DNA of 64,000 nt, taken from Bacteroidota bacterium (lineage in GTDB: Bacteria; Bacteroidota; Bacteroidia; Chitinophagales; Chitinophagaceae). The DNA is taken from NCBI GenBank assembly GCA_018266775.1, contig JAFDZS010000011.1, positions 503,245-567,244 of the forward strand. The letters are read 5' to 3'. Shown piece after piece: positions 28,161-37,968 of the stretch (the first letter of the stretch is position 1; every line of letters begins with the position of its first letter). The notes beneath the pieces were generated by a model, which was not told the DNA's origin, ran no database searches, and saw only the letters and a program-made list of their open reading frames with translations. The position numbers were made by a program, and so were the translations under genes.

Positions 28161-28907
28161 ATGAAGCTTGACCTTTTAGCCTTTGGTGTACACCCGGATG
28201 ATGTGGAATTGAGCTGTGCCGGCGTTTTATTGGTGGAAAAAAAGAACGGCAAAAAAACCGGTATTGTGGATTTAACACGCGGTGAACTAGGCACCAGGGG
28301 CACGGCCGAAACCAGGAAAACCGAAGCAGCGGCCGCAGCAAAAATTCTGGAAGTGGATGTAAGGGGAAACCTCGGTATGGCAGATGGCTTCTTTCAGAAC
28401 GATGAAATTCACCAAAAGCAAATCATTACAGTTCTTCGAAAATACCAGCCCGAAATCATTTTGTGTAATGCGCCCTCTGACCGCCATCCCGATCACGGGC
28501 GTTCAGCCAAACTGGTATCGGATGCTGCATTTCTTTCCGGCTTAAAAAAAATCGAAACCTTCGATAATGGAAATGTACAGGAAGCATGGCGCCCCAAATA
28601 TGTATTCCATTATATACAGGACCGTTTTTTGCAGCCCGATTTTGTAATGGATATTACAGCTGTGTTTGACCAAAAACTGGAAGCCATCAAAGCTTATGGC
28701 ACACAGTTTCATGCACAGCAGCCTGCGGATAATACGTCCAGCAACGAACCACAAACCTACATTTCCACACCTGACTTTTTAGACAGTGTGATTTACAGGC
28801 ATAAATGGTTTGGCAAAATGATCGGCGTAAAATATGCCGAAGGATTTATAACAGAAAAAATGATTGGCTTCAACAATTTTGATGCCTTCATTCAACACAT
28901 TACTTAA
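28161..28907 (+). CDS. bshB1: Bacillithiol biosynthesis deacetylase BshB1
   Basis: 248 residues. A LmbE-like zinc deacetylase that removes the acetyl group of GlcNAc-malate in bacillithiol synthesis. The metal-binding motif is FGVHPDDVELSCAG at 8-21, and SDRHPDHGRSAKLV is the second conserved site. The length is right for BshB1. bshA and bshC are not in the window. It is followed 18 bases later by the desaturase gene. Confidence 0.9.
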   Translation: MKLDLLAFGVHPDDVELSCAGVLLVEKKNGKKTGIVDLTRGELGTRGTAETRKTEAAAAAKILEVDVRGNLGMADGFFQNDEIHQKQIITVLRKYQPEIILCNAPSDRHPDHGRSAKLVSDAAFLSGLKKIETFDNGNVQEAWRPKYVFHYIQDRFLQPDFVMDITAVFDQKLEAIKAYGTQFHAQQPADNTSSNEPQTYISTPDFLDSVIYRHKWFGKMIGVKYAEGFITEKMIGFNNFDAFIQHIT

Positions 28908-28925
28908 CCTGTCTATTTCAATACG

Positions 28926-29990
28926 ATGACTACCCCAAAATTTTTGAACGTATCAAAATCCAGTTTCCACCAGGAGTTAAAGAAAAGAGTGAACGATTAC
29001 TTTAACCAGGCCGATAAGGCCGCAACTGGTAACATCAGCCTGTATTTTAAAGCTGCACTGTTCTGGTCTTCCTACATCTTTTTGTACATCCACGTGGTAT
29101 TTTTTACACCACCCGTTTGGCTGGCCATACCGGAATGTTTTTTAATGGGTGGCTTAACAGCAGCCATTGGGTTTAATGTGATGCACGATGGATGCCACGG
29201 CAGTTTCAGCAAAAGAAAATTCTGGAATAAAATGGCCGCTTTTTCAGTAAATGCGTTAGGCGCCAGCGCAATAATGTGGAACAACAAACACAATATTGTA
29301 CACCACACCTACACCAATATTGATGGTGTTGATGATGATATCGAGATCAAACCCATGCTGCGTATGTGTAAAACGCAAAAAAAATATTTCATACACAAAT
29401 ACCAGCATATTTATGCCTGGTTGCTGTATACGCAGTTGCTGATTGTATGGATATTTGCAGCAGACTATAACCGTTATTTTACCCGCAAGGTTGGTATAGT
29501 GCCCATTAAAAAAATGAGTGTGCTGGAGCATATCGCTTTCTGGGTCGCCAAACTGGGTTACATTTTTATGATGATTGTATTGCCCATCATTCTTTTAGGA
29601 TTTGTGGAATGGTTACTGGGTTTTTTAATGATCACCATGACTGCAGGACTAATCCTCAGCATTGTCTTTCAACTGGCACATACAGTGGAAGAAACCACTT
29701 TCCCTGTTGAAACAGGCGGTAAAATAGAAAACGAATGGGCGATACACCAGGTACAAACCACAGCTAATTTTGCCACCCGCAATAAACTGATCAGCTGGTT
29801 GATTGGTGGTTTGAATTTCCAGATAGAACATCACCTGTTTCCAAAAATATCACACGTACATTATCCCGCTATCAGCAAGATCATAAAAGAAGTTTGCCAG
29901 GAATATGGCATCCGTTACATTGAATTCAGGAAGATGCGCCATGCGCTCGTTTCGCATACCATGCACCTGAAAAGAATGGGCAGGGTATAG
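28926..29990 (+). CDS. Membrane fatty acid desaturase, front-end type
   Basis: 354 residues with about four membrane helices. Three histidine boxes for the di-iron site are present: HDGCH (87-91), HNIVHH (122-127) and QIEHH near 299-303; Gln in the third box marks front-end (delta-5/6-like) desaturases. No fused cytochrome b5 domain is present. It introduces a cis double bond into an acyl chain in the membrane and may help cold adaptation. The same-strand neighbour is bshB1; a terminator follows. Confidence 0.88.
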   Translation: MTTPKFLNVSKSSFHQELKKRVNDYFNQADKAATGNISLYFKAALFWSSYIFLYIHVVFFTPPVWLAIPECFLMGGLTAAIGFNVMHDGCHGSFSKRKFWNKMAAFSVNALGASAIMWNNKHNIVHHTYTNIDGVDDDIEIKPMLRMCKTQKKYFIHKYQHIYAWLLYTQLLIVWIFAADYNRYFTRKVGIVPIKKMSVLEHIAFWVAKLGYIFMMIVLPIILLGFVEWLLGFLMITMTAGLILSIVFQLAHTVEETTFPVETGGKIENEWAIHQVQTTANFATRNKLISWLIGGLNFQIEHHLFPKISHVHYPAISKIIKEVCQEYGIRYIEFRKMRHALVSHTMHLKRMGRV

Positions 29991-30023
29991 TACGAATAAC
30001 ACGCTGTTAACTTTTTTAATGAT

Positions 30024-30051
30024 AAACGGGTACTAAAAACCCGTTTTTTTG
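30024..30051 (+). terminator. Terminator after the desaturase gene
   Basis: AACGGGT-ACTAAAA-ACCCGTT followed by TTTTTT. Confidence 0.85.
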
Positions 30052-30084
30052 TTTTCATAACTTTACTGTTAAAACCTAAAAACA

Positions 30085-30501
30085 ATGAAAAAACAAACCT
30101 GGCATGAACAGCACGAATCCTCTCTTTCAATGGGCGACAGAATTGCGGATGCCGTAGCCAACGGTATGGGCTCATGGAATTTCATCATCTGGCAAAGCAT
30201 TTTTGTTGCCATCTGGATGATCCTTAATGTAGTGGGCTTTGTTCGTCATTGGGACGCCTACCCTTTCATTTTACTCAACCTGATCTTTTCCACGCAGGCC
30301 GCTTATGCAGCGCCCATCATCATGATGGCACAAAACCGCCAGTCGGACCGCGACCGGCTGCAGGCTCAGAACGATTATGATACCAACATCAAAGCCAAAC
30401 AGGAAATTGAAGCCCTGCAAACACAGTTAAGCAAAATTGAAAATGATAAGCTGGAAAAAATTATGCTGTTGCTGGAGGAAATGAAAAATAATAAAGCATA
30501 A
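30085..30501 (+). CDS. DUF1003 membrane protein
   Basis: 138 residues. Two membrane helices (about 32-52 and 65-85) in the DUF1003 pattern (GDRIADAVANGMGSWNFI, then YPFILLNLIFSTQAAYAAP and MMAQNRQSDRDR), followed by a C-terminal coiled coil (about 100-135). The family is widespread with no established function. Confidence 0.87.
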   Translation: MKKQTWHEQHESSLSMGDRIADAVANGMGSWNFIIWQSIFVAIWMILNVVGFVRHWDAYPFILLNLIFSTQAAYAAPIIMMAQNRQSDRDRLQAQNDYDTNIKAKQEIEALQTQLSKIENDKLEKIMLLLEEMKNNKA

Positions 30502-30551
30502 CAATGCTTCGCAACTGTTCGTTGAAGTGAACAGATTAAAGCCCGATTCCT

Positions 30552-30559
30552 TAAATTTG
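30552..30559 (+). promoter_or_regulatory. Possible -7 box for glnS
   Basis: TAAATTTG matches TAnnTTTG, 20 bases before the ATG. No good -33 element at the usual distance, so support is limited. Confidence 0.35.
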
Positions 30560-30578
30560 CTGAATATACCTTTTTAAG

Positions 30579-32240
30579 ATGAGCGAAGAAAAGAGTTTAC
30601 ATTTTCTGGAAGAAATAATAGAAGATGATCTGAAGGCTGGTAAATACCAATCTATCCTTACCCGTTTTCCACCAGAGCCTAATGGCTATCTGCACATCGG
30701 CCATGCCAAATCCATTTGCCTGAATTTTGGTTTGGGCATCAAATATGGCGGCAAAACCAATTTGCGTTTTGATGATACCAACCCGGTGACAGAAGAAACC
30801 GAATACGTGGAAAGCATTAAAGATGACATCCGCTGGTTGGGTTTTGAATGGGCGAATGAATTTTATGCGTCTGATTATTTCAGTAACCTGTATGAATATG
30901 CCCTTGTACTCATCAAAAAAGGTTTGGCTTATGTAGATGATTTAACTTCTGAAGAAATAGCACATTTAAAAGGAACCCCCACTGAACCTGGTAAAGACAG
31001 TCCTTACCGCAACAGAAGCGTGGAGGAAAATCTTACGCTGTTTACAGCCATGAAAGAAGGTAAGTATAAGGATGGCGAAAAAGTATTACGTGCCAAAATA
31101 AATATGGCGCATGTAAATATGCTGATGCGGGATCCTATTATTTACCGCATTAAGCATGCACATCATCACCGCACCGGCGATGCCTGGTGCATTTACCCGA
31201 TGTACGATTTTGCACATGGGCAAAGCGACAGCATTGAACACATCACCCACAGCATTTGCACATTAGAGTTTGTGCCGCACCGTGAGTTATATGACTGGTG
31301 TATTGAAAACCTGGAAATATTTCCATCGCATCAATACGAATTTGCCCGGTTGAACATGACGTACACGGTAATGAGCAAGCGGAAATTACTGCAACTGGTA
31401 AATGAAAATTTTGTGAGCGGCTGGGACGATCCCCGCATGCCCACACTCAGCGGCTTCAGAAGAAAAGGATACACGCCGGGCAGCATTCGTAATTTTTGTG
31501 ATAAGATTGGCGTGGCCAAGCGTGAAAATATGATCGACATCAGCCTGCTGGAATTTTGCCTGCGGGAAGAACTGAATGCATCTGCACTGCGGGTAATGGC
31601 CGTGCTGGAACCGGTAAAACTCATCATAGATAATTATGAAGCGGGTAAAACGGAGATCATGATCAGCGAGAACGGCCCTGATGAAAGTATGGGCACCCGT
31701 GAAGTACCGTTCAGTAAAGAACTGTGGATAGAAAAAGAAGACTTCATGGAAGTACCGGTGAAGAAATGGTTTCGCCTTGCGCCGGGTGCAATGGTGCGCT
31801 TAAAAAGTGCTTACATTGTAAAATGCGAAAGCTTTGATAAAGATGCTGCGGGCCATATTACTGCCATACATTGTACCTATTTACCCGAAAGCCGCAGCGG
31901 TGCCGATACCAGTGGCATTCATGTAAAAGGGACTATTCATTGGGTAAGTGCAGCACATGCGGTGAATGCAGAAGTAAGATTGTACGACCGTTTGTTTAAA
32001 TCAGAAAATCCTGCTGCGGAAGAAGGTGATTTTAAAGAGCACATCAATCCTGATTCACTGCATATAATCACCGATGCCAAACTGGAACCATCGCTCACTA
32101 CTGCAACACCGGATCACCGTTACCAATTCCTTCGTAAAGGATATTTTTGTGTAGATAAAGACAGTACTGCCGATAAACCGGTGTTCAACCGCACCGTTAC
32201 TTTAAAAGATACCTGGGTGAAAGAAGCCAAACGCTATTAG
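30579..32240 (+). CDS. glnS: Glutaminyl-tRNA synthetase
   Basis: 553 residues. It charges tRNA-Gln directly. Class I signatures are present: [16 protein letters not shown] (HIGH box, 26-41) and VMSKRKL (KMSKS box, about 265-271). FDDTNP in the N-terminal part and the two C-terminal anticodon-binding barrels match GlnRS and not GluRS. Single gene, with a terminator shared with the convergent membrane protein gene. Confidence 0.95.
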   Translation: MSEEKSLHFLEEIIEDDLKAGKYQSILTRFPPEPNGYLHIGHAKSICLNFGLGIKYGGKTNLRFDDTNPVTEETEYVESIKDDIRWLGFEWANEFYASDYFSNLYEYALVLIKKGLAYVDDLTSEEIAHLKGTPTEPGKDSPYRNRSVEENLTLFTAMKEGKYKDGEKVLRAKINMAHVNMLMRDPIIYRIKHAHHHRTGDAWCIYPMYDFAHGQSDSIEHITHSICTLEFVPHRELYDWCIENLEIFPSHQYEFARLNMTYTVMSKRKLLQLVNENFVSGWDDPRMPTLSGFRRKGYTPGSIRNFCDKIGVAKRENMIDISLLEFCLREELNASALRVMAVLEPVKLIIDNYEAGKTEIMISENGPDESMGTREVPFSKELWIEKEDFMEVPVKKWFRLAPGAMVRLKSAYIVKCESFDKDAAGHITAIHCTYLPESRSGADTSGIHVKGTIHWVSAAHAVNAEVRLYDRLFKSENPAAEEGDFKEHINPDSLHIITDAKLEPSLTTATPDHRYQFLRKGYFCVDKDSTADKPVFNRTVTLKDTWVKEAKRY

Positions 32241-32284
32241 CATTGATTGATGCGGCAATGATCTCAAAAATAATTGGAAAAAGT

Positions 32285-32317
32285 TTTTTGCTCCTGTTTG
32301 CAACGGGAGCATTTTTA
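32285..32317. terminator. Terminator between convergent genes
   Basis: TGCTCC-(TGTTTGCAAC)-GGGAGCA followed by TTTTTA; the minus strand has TTTTTT after the other arm, so it can act both ways. Confidence 0.8.
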
Positions 32318-32749
32318 TTTAGCATCAGCTTCTTCTTGCGGCGGTTTCACTTTTGTTTTCTGAAAAACAGAAGCGATCAGGATCAGCAATGTTGCAGCAA
32401 GCATTAAAAAAATGCCGGGCTTTTTTTCGGGGCAATACGCATTGTAGCAGGATATAAATAAGGTATACGTTTTTATCGCGTAAGCGAAGGTGAAAGCCGC
32501 CAGGAAAAGGTTGACCATTTTTGCTGTTGTGCTGCGTACCACTAACAACACCAGTGAAATTATGGCAACACCTTCTAAGTAATAACCCGGCCTTCCATAA
32601 TTGTTTTTAAAAGAATAAAAACCTGTAAAAGTCCGCTCTGCTTCGCTGGGTATATTACTGTCAGCAAAATAAGCCCAGGGCATAAAACAGGCTATCATCA
32701 GCAAGATACATGCTGCTACGCCCAACCAGGTTAATGCACTCAATTTCAT
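32315..32749 (-). CDS. Small membrane protein, unknown function
   Basis: 144 residues with four hydrophobic helices (about 6-28, 58-75, 78-100, 112-130) and a short hydrophilic tail. No family recognised. It begins 17 bases downstream of the tRNA-Cys terminator on the same strand. Confidence 0.65.
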   Translation of the reverse strand: MKLSALTWLGVAACILLMIACFMPWAYFADSNIPSEAERTFTGFYSFKNNYGRPGYYLEGVAIISLVLLVVRSTTAKMVNLFLAAFTFAYAIKTYTLFISCYNAYCPEKKPGIFLMLAATLLILIASVFQKTKVKPPQEEADAK

Positions 32750-32762
32750 AACAGGAATGAAT

Positions 32763-32791
32763 TAAAATCGCCCCGGGTTTACGGGGCGATT
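32763..32791 (-). terminator. Terminator after tRNA-Cys
   Basis: Minus strand ATCGCCCC-GTAAACCC-GGGGCGAT followed by TTTT, six bases after the CCA end of the tRNA. Confidence 0.85.
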
Positions 32792-32796
32792 GTTGT

Positions 32797-32870
32797 TGGA
32801 GGTCCCTAGCGGATTCGAACCGCTGTACGAGCTTTTGCAGAGCTCTGCCTAACCACTCGGCCAAAGGACC
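32797..32870 (-). tRNA. tRNA-Cys (anticodon GCA)
   Basis: 74 bases including an encoded CCA. Acceptor stem GGTCCTT with AGGGACC, D arm with GAGTGGTTAGGC, anticodon stem GAGCT/AGCTC with loop CTGCAAA (anticodon GCA), T arm with GGTTCGAATCC. The discriminator base is U73, the cysteine identity element. Confidence 0.96.
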
Positions 32871-33013
32871 AATTTTCAAATACTAAAAAAACAATGCATC
32901 TCGGTAACTGGTAATCAATCCACTGATAAACGTCACTTTTTTAGTGTTGCAAAAATAGGGTATTTTTAGGCAAAATTATGCTGACTGTGCAAACAGTTAT
33001 CAAAAAAAATATT

Positions 33014-33895
33014 ATGAGTCAGATTGCTCCATCAGAATTAATTATCAACAGCCGCGGCGCTGTTTATCATCTCGATTGCAGGCCCGAAGAAATTGCATCC
33101 ACCATTATTACTGTTGGCGATCCCGACCGTGTTGAAGCAGTGAGTAAACATTTCGATTCAGTAGAAGTAAAAAACCAACATCGTGAATTTGTAACCCACA
33201 CCGGGTGGCTGAATAAAAAAAGAATTTCTGTAGTAAGCACCGGTATTGGTACCGATAATATTGATATTGTGCTGAACGAACTGGATGCATTGGTGAACAT
33301 TGATTTTGATACAAGAACCATAAAAGAGAAACTCACCGCTTTAAACATCATCCGCCTGGGCACGTCTGGTTCATTACAACTGGATATTCCGGTAGACAGT
33401 TTTGTGGTAAGCACACATGGTTTGGGTATTGATAACCTGCTGAACTTCTACCGGCAAAATAATAATGAAGAAGAAAAAGAACTGGTGCAGTCGTTCATCA
33501 CCCAAACGCAACTGCATAATAATTTTGCCCATCCGTGTATTGCCGGTGCAGGCGCATCGCTCATTAAACATTTTGTTGAAGGTTTTCATCATGGCATTAC
33601 GGTAACCTGCCCCGGTTTTTATGGCCCGCAGGGAAGAGTATTGCGTTTAGGCCTGGCCAACCCGGCATTAATAGATAATCTTACCCAATTTAATTTTGGT
33701 GCCTACCGAATCACTAACTTTGAGATGGAAACCGCCGCTATCTATGGTTTGGGTAAACTGCTGGGGCATCATTGCCTTTCCATCAGTGCCATTGTGGCCA
33801 ACCGCATTGCAAAAGAGTTCAGCAAAGACGGTGCAGCTACAGTGGAAAACCTGATTCAGCAGGCTTTACAAATAATTTCAACCCACATTCTGTAA
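33014..33895 (+). CDS. Nucleoside phosphorylase (uridine phosphorylase family)
   Basis: 293 residues from ATG 33014 (SQIAPSELIINSRG); the longer frame from 32978 adds an unlikely 12 residues. ITVGDPDRVEAV and STGIGTDNIDIVLNEL are the phosphorylase signatures, and NFEMETAAIYGL near the C-terminus is the ribose/phosphate site of the PNP/UDP superfamily. It splits a nucleoside with phosphate, feeding salvage. Its stop overlaps the dapF start (TAATG). Confidence 0.88.
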   Translation: MSQIAPSELIINSRGAVYHLDCRPEEIASTIITVGDPDRVEAVSKHFDSVEVKNQHREFVTHTGWLNKKRISVVSTGIGTDNIDIVLNELDALVNIDFDTRTIKEKLTALNIIRLGTSGSLQLDIPVDSFVVSTHGLGIDNLLNFYRQNNNEEEKELVQSFITQTQLHNNFAHPCIAGAGASLIKHFVEGFHHGITVTCPGFYGPQGRVLRLGLANPALIDNLTQFNFGAYRITNFEMETAAIYGLGKLLGHHCLSISAIVANRIAKEFSKDGAATVENLIQQALQIISTHIL

Positions 33896-34683
33896 TGAAA
33901 ATAGCCTTTTTTAAATACCAGGGCACAGGCAATGATTTTGTGATCCTGGATAACAGGGATAACCAATATTCCGGCATAACGGTAAAGCAGATTCACCATA
34001 TTTGCAACCGCAGGTTTGGTATTGGTGCAGATGGATTAATGTTGCTGTGCAAAAAAGATGGATACGATTTTGACATGATTTATTATAATGCAGACGGCAA
34101 CGAAAGCAGCATGTGCGGCAATGGTGGCCGCTGCCTGGTAAAATTTGCCTACCACAGGGGTATTCATAAAAACATGTATCATTTTACAGCAATAGATGGT
34201 GAACATTTTGCAGAAATTGATCCTAACGGTACCGTAAGGTTGAAAATGAAAGATGTTACTGAAGTGGATGAACATGCATCGTATGCCATATTAAATACCG
34301 GCTCGCCCCATTTTGTAAAATTTGCCACGCATGTAAAAGAGATAGATGTGGTGGAAACCGGCCGTGAGATCCGATACAGCAACGCTTTTAAAAAAGAAGG
34401 CATCAATGTAAATTTTGTAGAAACAGTAGATGAAGATGGCATTTATGTACGCACTTACGAACGGGGTGTGGAAGATGAAACCCTCAGTTGCGGAACCGGT
34501 GTTACTGCATCGGCATTAATGAGCGCTCACAATGAAAAAGGGTTTAACCGGGTGGAAGTACATACACCCGGTGGCCATTTAAGTGTTGAATTTGAAAAAA
34601 TGAATGAAGCCCATTTTGAAAACATCTGGCTTTGCGGCCCCGCAGACTTTGTTTACCAGGGCGAAATTGAAGTGGCAGACTGA
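33895..34683 (+). CDS. dapF: Diaminopimelate epimerase
   Basis: 262 residues from the ATG at 33895 that overlaps the preceding stop codon; the open frame runs further upstream but inside the phosphorylase gene. It interconverts LL- and meso-diaminopimelate for lysine and peptidoglycan. Both catalytic cysteines are seen: SSMCGNGGRC (C74) and TLSCGTGVTA near the C-terminus. KYQGTGNDFVILDN at the N-terminus is diagnostic. Confidence 0.95.
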   Translation: MKIAFFKYQGTGNDFVILDNRDNQYSGITVKQIHHICNRRFGIGADGLMLLCKKDGYDFDMIYYNADGNESSMCGNGGRCLVKFAYHRGIHKNMYHFTAIDGEHFAEIDPNGTVRLKMKDVTEVDEHASYAILNTGSPHFVKFATHVKEIDVVETGREIRYSNAFKKEGINVNFVETVDEDGIYVRTYERGVEDETLSCGTGVTASALMSAHNEKGFNRVEVHTPGGHLSVEFEKMNEAHFENIWLCGPADFVYQGEIEVAD

Positions 34684-34721
34684 TTATTAAACCTTAACCG
34701 GCAGCCCCGCTGCAATAACCC

Positions 34722-35660
34722 ATGATCCAGTATTTTAAAATTGTAGATCAGCAAACGCTGGAAATTGATAAACCTGAAACCGATGCATGGGTAAACGTGT
34801 TGCCACCATTAAAGCAGGAAGAGTTTTCTGAACTCAGTGAATCCCTGCATATTCCGCTCGACTTCCTGAAAGATTCTTTGGATATTGATGAGAGAAGCCG
34901 TTATGAAATTGATGATACCGTAAAACTGGTGGTGATCAAAACACCCACTGAAAATAATTCTTTCAACGAAAGTGATGCGTATTACATCACCATCCCTATC
35001 TGTATCATCTTAACCCATAACCAGATCGTTACCGTAAATTCATTTGAAAACGAAGCCATCAAAAAATTCCTGAACACTTTTCAAAAACGGCAACCGGATA
35101 AAAAGAATATGATGGTGCTGAAGATATTTGAAAAGATCACCACCAACTTCCAGGAATACCTGAAAGAGATCAACCAGCGCCGTAATTTACTGGAGCAAAA
35201 ATTATACGACAGTAACCGCAATGCCGAATTACTGGAACTGGTACGCATACAAAAAAGCCTGGTGTATTTTATTACTGCTTTACGCAGCAATGAACTGCTG
35301 ATGATGAAAATGTCACGCACCAATGTTTTGCAACTGAATGAAGAAGAGAAAGAATTTTTAGATGATTTAATTGTAGAAACCAGCCAGGCGTTGGAAATGG
35401 CCAACACGTATACTAACATTCTCAGCAGCTCATTAGATGCCTTTGCCAGCATCATCTCCAATAACCTGAACAATGTAATGAAGCGGCTGACTTCTATCAC
35501 CATCATCTTGTCATTACCTGCTTTGGTTACGAGTATTTATGGCATGAACGTTCCCATACCGGGGCAAAACTGGCCCCACTCCTTTTATGTACCTTTGATT
35601 TTATCGCTGGCTATATCAGTCATCATCAGCGCTTATTTCATGAAGAAAAAATGGTTTTAA
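34722..35660 (+). CDS. CorA family divalent cation transporter
   Basis: 312 residues. A long cytoplasmic alpha/beta and helical domain (1-245) is followed by two membrane helices. The signature GMN motif is in SIYGMNVPIPGQNWP, and the protein ends with a basic tail (KKKWF) as usual. It takes up Mg2+ or a related cation as a pentamer. The 38-base gap after dapF suggests cotranscription. Confidence 0.92.
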   Translation: MIQYFKIVDQQTLEIDKPETDAWVNVLPPLKQEEFSELSESLHIPLDFLKDSLDIDERSRYEIDDTVKLVVIKTPTENNSFNESDAYYITIPICIILTHNQIVTVNSFENEAIKKFLNTFQKRQPDKKNMMVLKIFEKITTNFQEYLKEINQRRNLLEQKLYDSNRNAELLELVRIQKSLVYFITALRSNELLMMKMSRTNVLQLNEEEKEFLDDLIVETSQALEMANTYTNILSSSLDAFASIISNNLNNVMKRLTSITIILSLPALVTSIYGMNVPIPGQNWPHSFYVPLILSLAISVIISAYFMKKKWF

Positions 35661-35669
35661 AGTACAGCT

Positions 35670-36128
35670 ATGTTTAGTATAAGAGTTTACGGCATTCTTG
35701 TTAACGAACAGCAACAGGTTTTAGTAAGTGATGAATACATCCGCGGTATGTATATCACTAAATTTCCCGGCGGAGGACTGGAATTTGGAGAAGGCACAAG
35801 AGATTGCCTTAAAAGAGAATTTATGGAAGAAATGCAGTTGAATGTGGAAGTGGGCGAACACATTTACACTACCGACTATTTCCAGATGAGCGCTTTTGAT
35901 AACAGCAAACAGATTATCTCCATTTATTATTTTGCCAAAGCACTGGAACCGATACAGGCGCCATTACGCACCACTCCATTTGATTTTGATGAACAGCAGA
36001 TGCGGGTATACAATGAAACCGGCGAAACGGAAACCTTCCGTTTTATCAACTGGCATGAATTTTCAGGCGAAACTGTTACACTTCCCATTGATAAAATAGT
36101 TGCAAATTTGCTGAAACAAAAAGTTTAG
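35670..36128 (+). CDS. NUDIX hydrolase with a variant box
   Basis: 152 residues. The box reads G-x5-E ... REFMEEMQL (about 40-60), where the glycine usual near the end (EExGU) is replaced by Gln. The metal-binding glutamates are kept, so catalysis is still likely. Substrate unknown. It starts 9 bases after corA and ends one base before the GNAT gene. Confidence 0.82.
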   Translation: MFSIRVYGILVNEQQQVLVSDEYIRGMYITKFPGGGLEFGEGTRDCLKREFMEEMQLNVEVGEHIYTTDYFQMSAFDNSKQIISIYYFAKALEPIQAPLRTTPFDFDEQQMRVYNETGETETFRFINWHEFSGETVTLPIDKIVANLLKQKV

Positions 36129-36129
36129 C

Positions 36130-36732
36130 ATGAATTACAACCATTTTTTTGACAACACCATCATCCTCGAAGATGAATTGGTGCGCCTTGAACCATTAGA
36201 AGAAAAACATTATGATGCTTTATTGCCTGTAGCCATGCACCCGCAGTTATGGTTGTACACCGGCGCAAAAGTGTATACCGAAGCAGATTATAAAAGGTAT
36301 TTTGAAACGGCACTACAGGAAAGAAAAACAAAAAAATCTTACCCCTTCGTTTATTACCACAAACAGTTGCAGGAATATGTGGGCTGCACCCGTTATGCCA
36401 ACATAGATTTTTCTAATAAAAAACTGGAAATTGGGTGGACATGGCTTCACCCCAAATTACACGGCAGCGGTTTCAACCGCCACTGCAAATACCTGCTGCT
36501 CTCCTATGGTTTTGATGTACTGCAACTGAACCGCGTGGAATTAAAAACCAGTCACCTGAACCTCATCTCACAAAAAGCCATGAAAAATATTGGCGCTGTT
36601 GAAGAAGGCCGCCTGCGCCGTTTCAGCATAAATGAAGACGGATTGGTACGGGATGCCATTTACTTCAGTTTCATTGCAGAAGAATGGAATGAAACGAAGC
36701 AAAAATTCTTTAAAGAATTTATGAATTCTTAA
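36130..36732 (+). CDS. GNAT N-acetyltransferase, RimJ/RimL type
   Basis: 200 residues. The RimJ/L acetyltransferase pattern is clear: LVRLEPLEEKHYDAL at the start, IGWTWLHPKLHGSGFNRHCK as the acetyl-CoA loop region, and RVELKTSHLNLISQKAMKN near 135-155. It acetylates an amino group of a protein, antibiotic or small amine; target unknown. Last gene of the close run beginning with the phosphorylase. Confidence 0.86.
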   Translation: MNYNHFFDNTIILEDELVRLEPLEEKHYDALLPVAMHPQLWLYTGAKVYTEADYKRYFETALQERKTKKSYPFVYYHKQLQEYVGCTRYANIDFSNKKLEIGWTWLHPKLHGSGFNRHCKYLLLSYGFDVLQLNRVELKTSHLNLISQKAMKNIGAVEEGRLRRFSINEDGLVRDAIYFSFIAEEWNETKQKFFKEFMNS

Positions 36733-36896
36733 ATCCATTTATTAGTTTTAAATGTAAGTACGCCTGTTACAGCAGTAACTGGGTCCTGTTTCCCCTTGCA
36801 AGCTATATTGTTTTTCCTTTGGATAAGCAGGCATCCTGTTTTTATCACTCAGAATTAAAACCAGGGAAATGATTAATCTTTTTTAAACTTTATACC

Positions 36897-37940
36897 ATGA
36901 GCAATCAAACTTCTCCAAACACGCCGGCGCATATCATGCAAATTGGTATGGGCTTCTGGGCGTCTAAAACATTGTTAGCAGCAGTTAAATTCAAACTGTT
37001 TACACATCTGTCAGGAACAAAAAAATCTGCCGCCGAAATAAAAAGTATGTTACAATTGCAAACAACAGACCGGCATGTGTATGACTGGCTGGATGCTTTA
37101 GTATCACTCGGTTTGCTGCAACGCGATGGTGTGCTCGAAAACGGGCTGTATTACAATGCCCCGGATACAGAACTTTTCCTGGATACCAATAAACCTTCAT
37201 ACATCGGTGGCATTTTAGAAATGGGCAATAACCGTTTGTACAGGTATTGGGCAGACCTGGAAGAGGCATTGCTTACCGGTTTACCACAAAATGAATCGAA
37301 ACACAGCAGTAATATGAATTTCTTTACTGAGCTGTATAAAGATCAAGATAAACTGGAAGAGTTTATGCATGCCATGCAGGGTATTCAAACCGGTAATTTT
37401 ATGACGCTGGCACAGCAGTTTAACTTCAGCAATTATAAGACGATGGCAGATGTTGGTGGCGCAGATGGCTGGCTCAGCATTATTGTAGCACAGCATCACC
37501 CCAATATACAGTGTACTACTTTTGATTTACCGCCGGTAGAACCATTGGCGAAAAAGAAGATTGCTCAATTTGGATTAACCAGCCGCATTACTGCAATCGG
37601 CGGAGACTTCTTCAACGAACCATTGCCTGCTGCAGACGTTATTACCATGGGTAATATTATTCACGGAATGGATGAAGAACATAAAAAAGCTATCATTAAA
37701 AAAGTGTATGATACATTACCTGAAAACGGTGTATTCATGACCATTGAAAATATTATTGACGACACCCGGAATAAAAACACCTTTGGCTTGCTGATGAGCC
37801 TGAATATGCTGATTGAAAACGGGCCGGCATTCGACTACACGGCTGCCGACTTTAACGCCTGGGCAATGGCAGCTGGTTTCAAAAAAACAGAATTTATTTC
37901 TCTTACAGGACCAACAAGCGCTGCTGTAGCCTATAAATAA
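36897..37940 (+). CDS. O-methyltransferase family 2 protein
   Basis: 347 residues. An N-terminal winged-helix dimerisation domain (1-110) precedes a SAM-binding domain with MADVGGADGWLSIIVA (about 183-198) and an acidic FDLPPV end of strand 2; GNIIHGMDEEHKK corresponds to the catalytic-base segment of acetylserotonin-type methyltransferases. Substrate unknown, possibly a phenolic or polyketide compound. No secondary metabolism genes are adjacent. Confidence 0.82.
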   Translation: MSNQTSPNTPAHIMQIGMGFWASKTLLAAVKFKLFTHLSGTKKSAAEIKSMLQLQTTDRHVYDWLDALVSLGLLQRDGVLENGLYYNAPDTELFLDTNKPSYIGGILEMGNNRLYRYWADLEEALLTGLPQNESKHSSNMNFFTELYKDQDKLEEFMHAMQGIQTGNFMTLAQQFNFSNYKTMADVGGADGWLSIIVAQHHPNIQCTTFDLPPVEPLAKKKIAQFGLTSRITAIGGDFFNEPLPAADVITMGNIIHGMDEEHKKAIIKKVYDTLPENGVFMTIENIIDDTRNKNTFGLLMSLNMLIENGPAFDYTAADFNAWAMAAGFKKTEFISLTGPTSAAVAYK

Positions 37941-37968
37941 CCATATCGTATACACTAAATAAATTTAC

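Noticed and set aside
32661..32879. 72-residue minus-strand ORF
   Set aside because: It crosses the tRNA-Cys gene and its terminator and is not a protein gene.
33772..33894. 41-residue extension of dapF
   Set aside because: It lies within the phosphorylase gene; the DapF family start matches the ATG at 33895.
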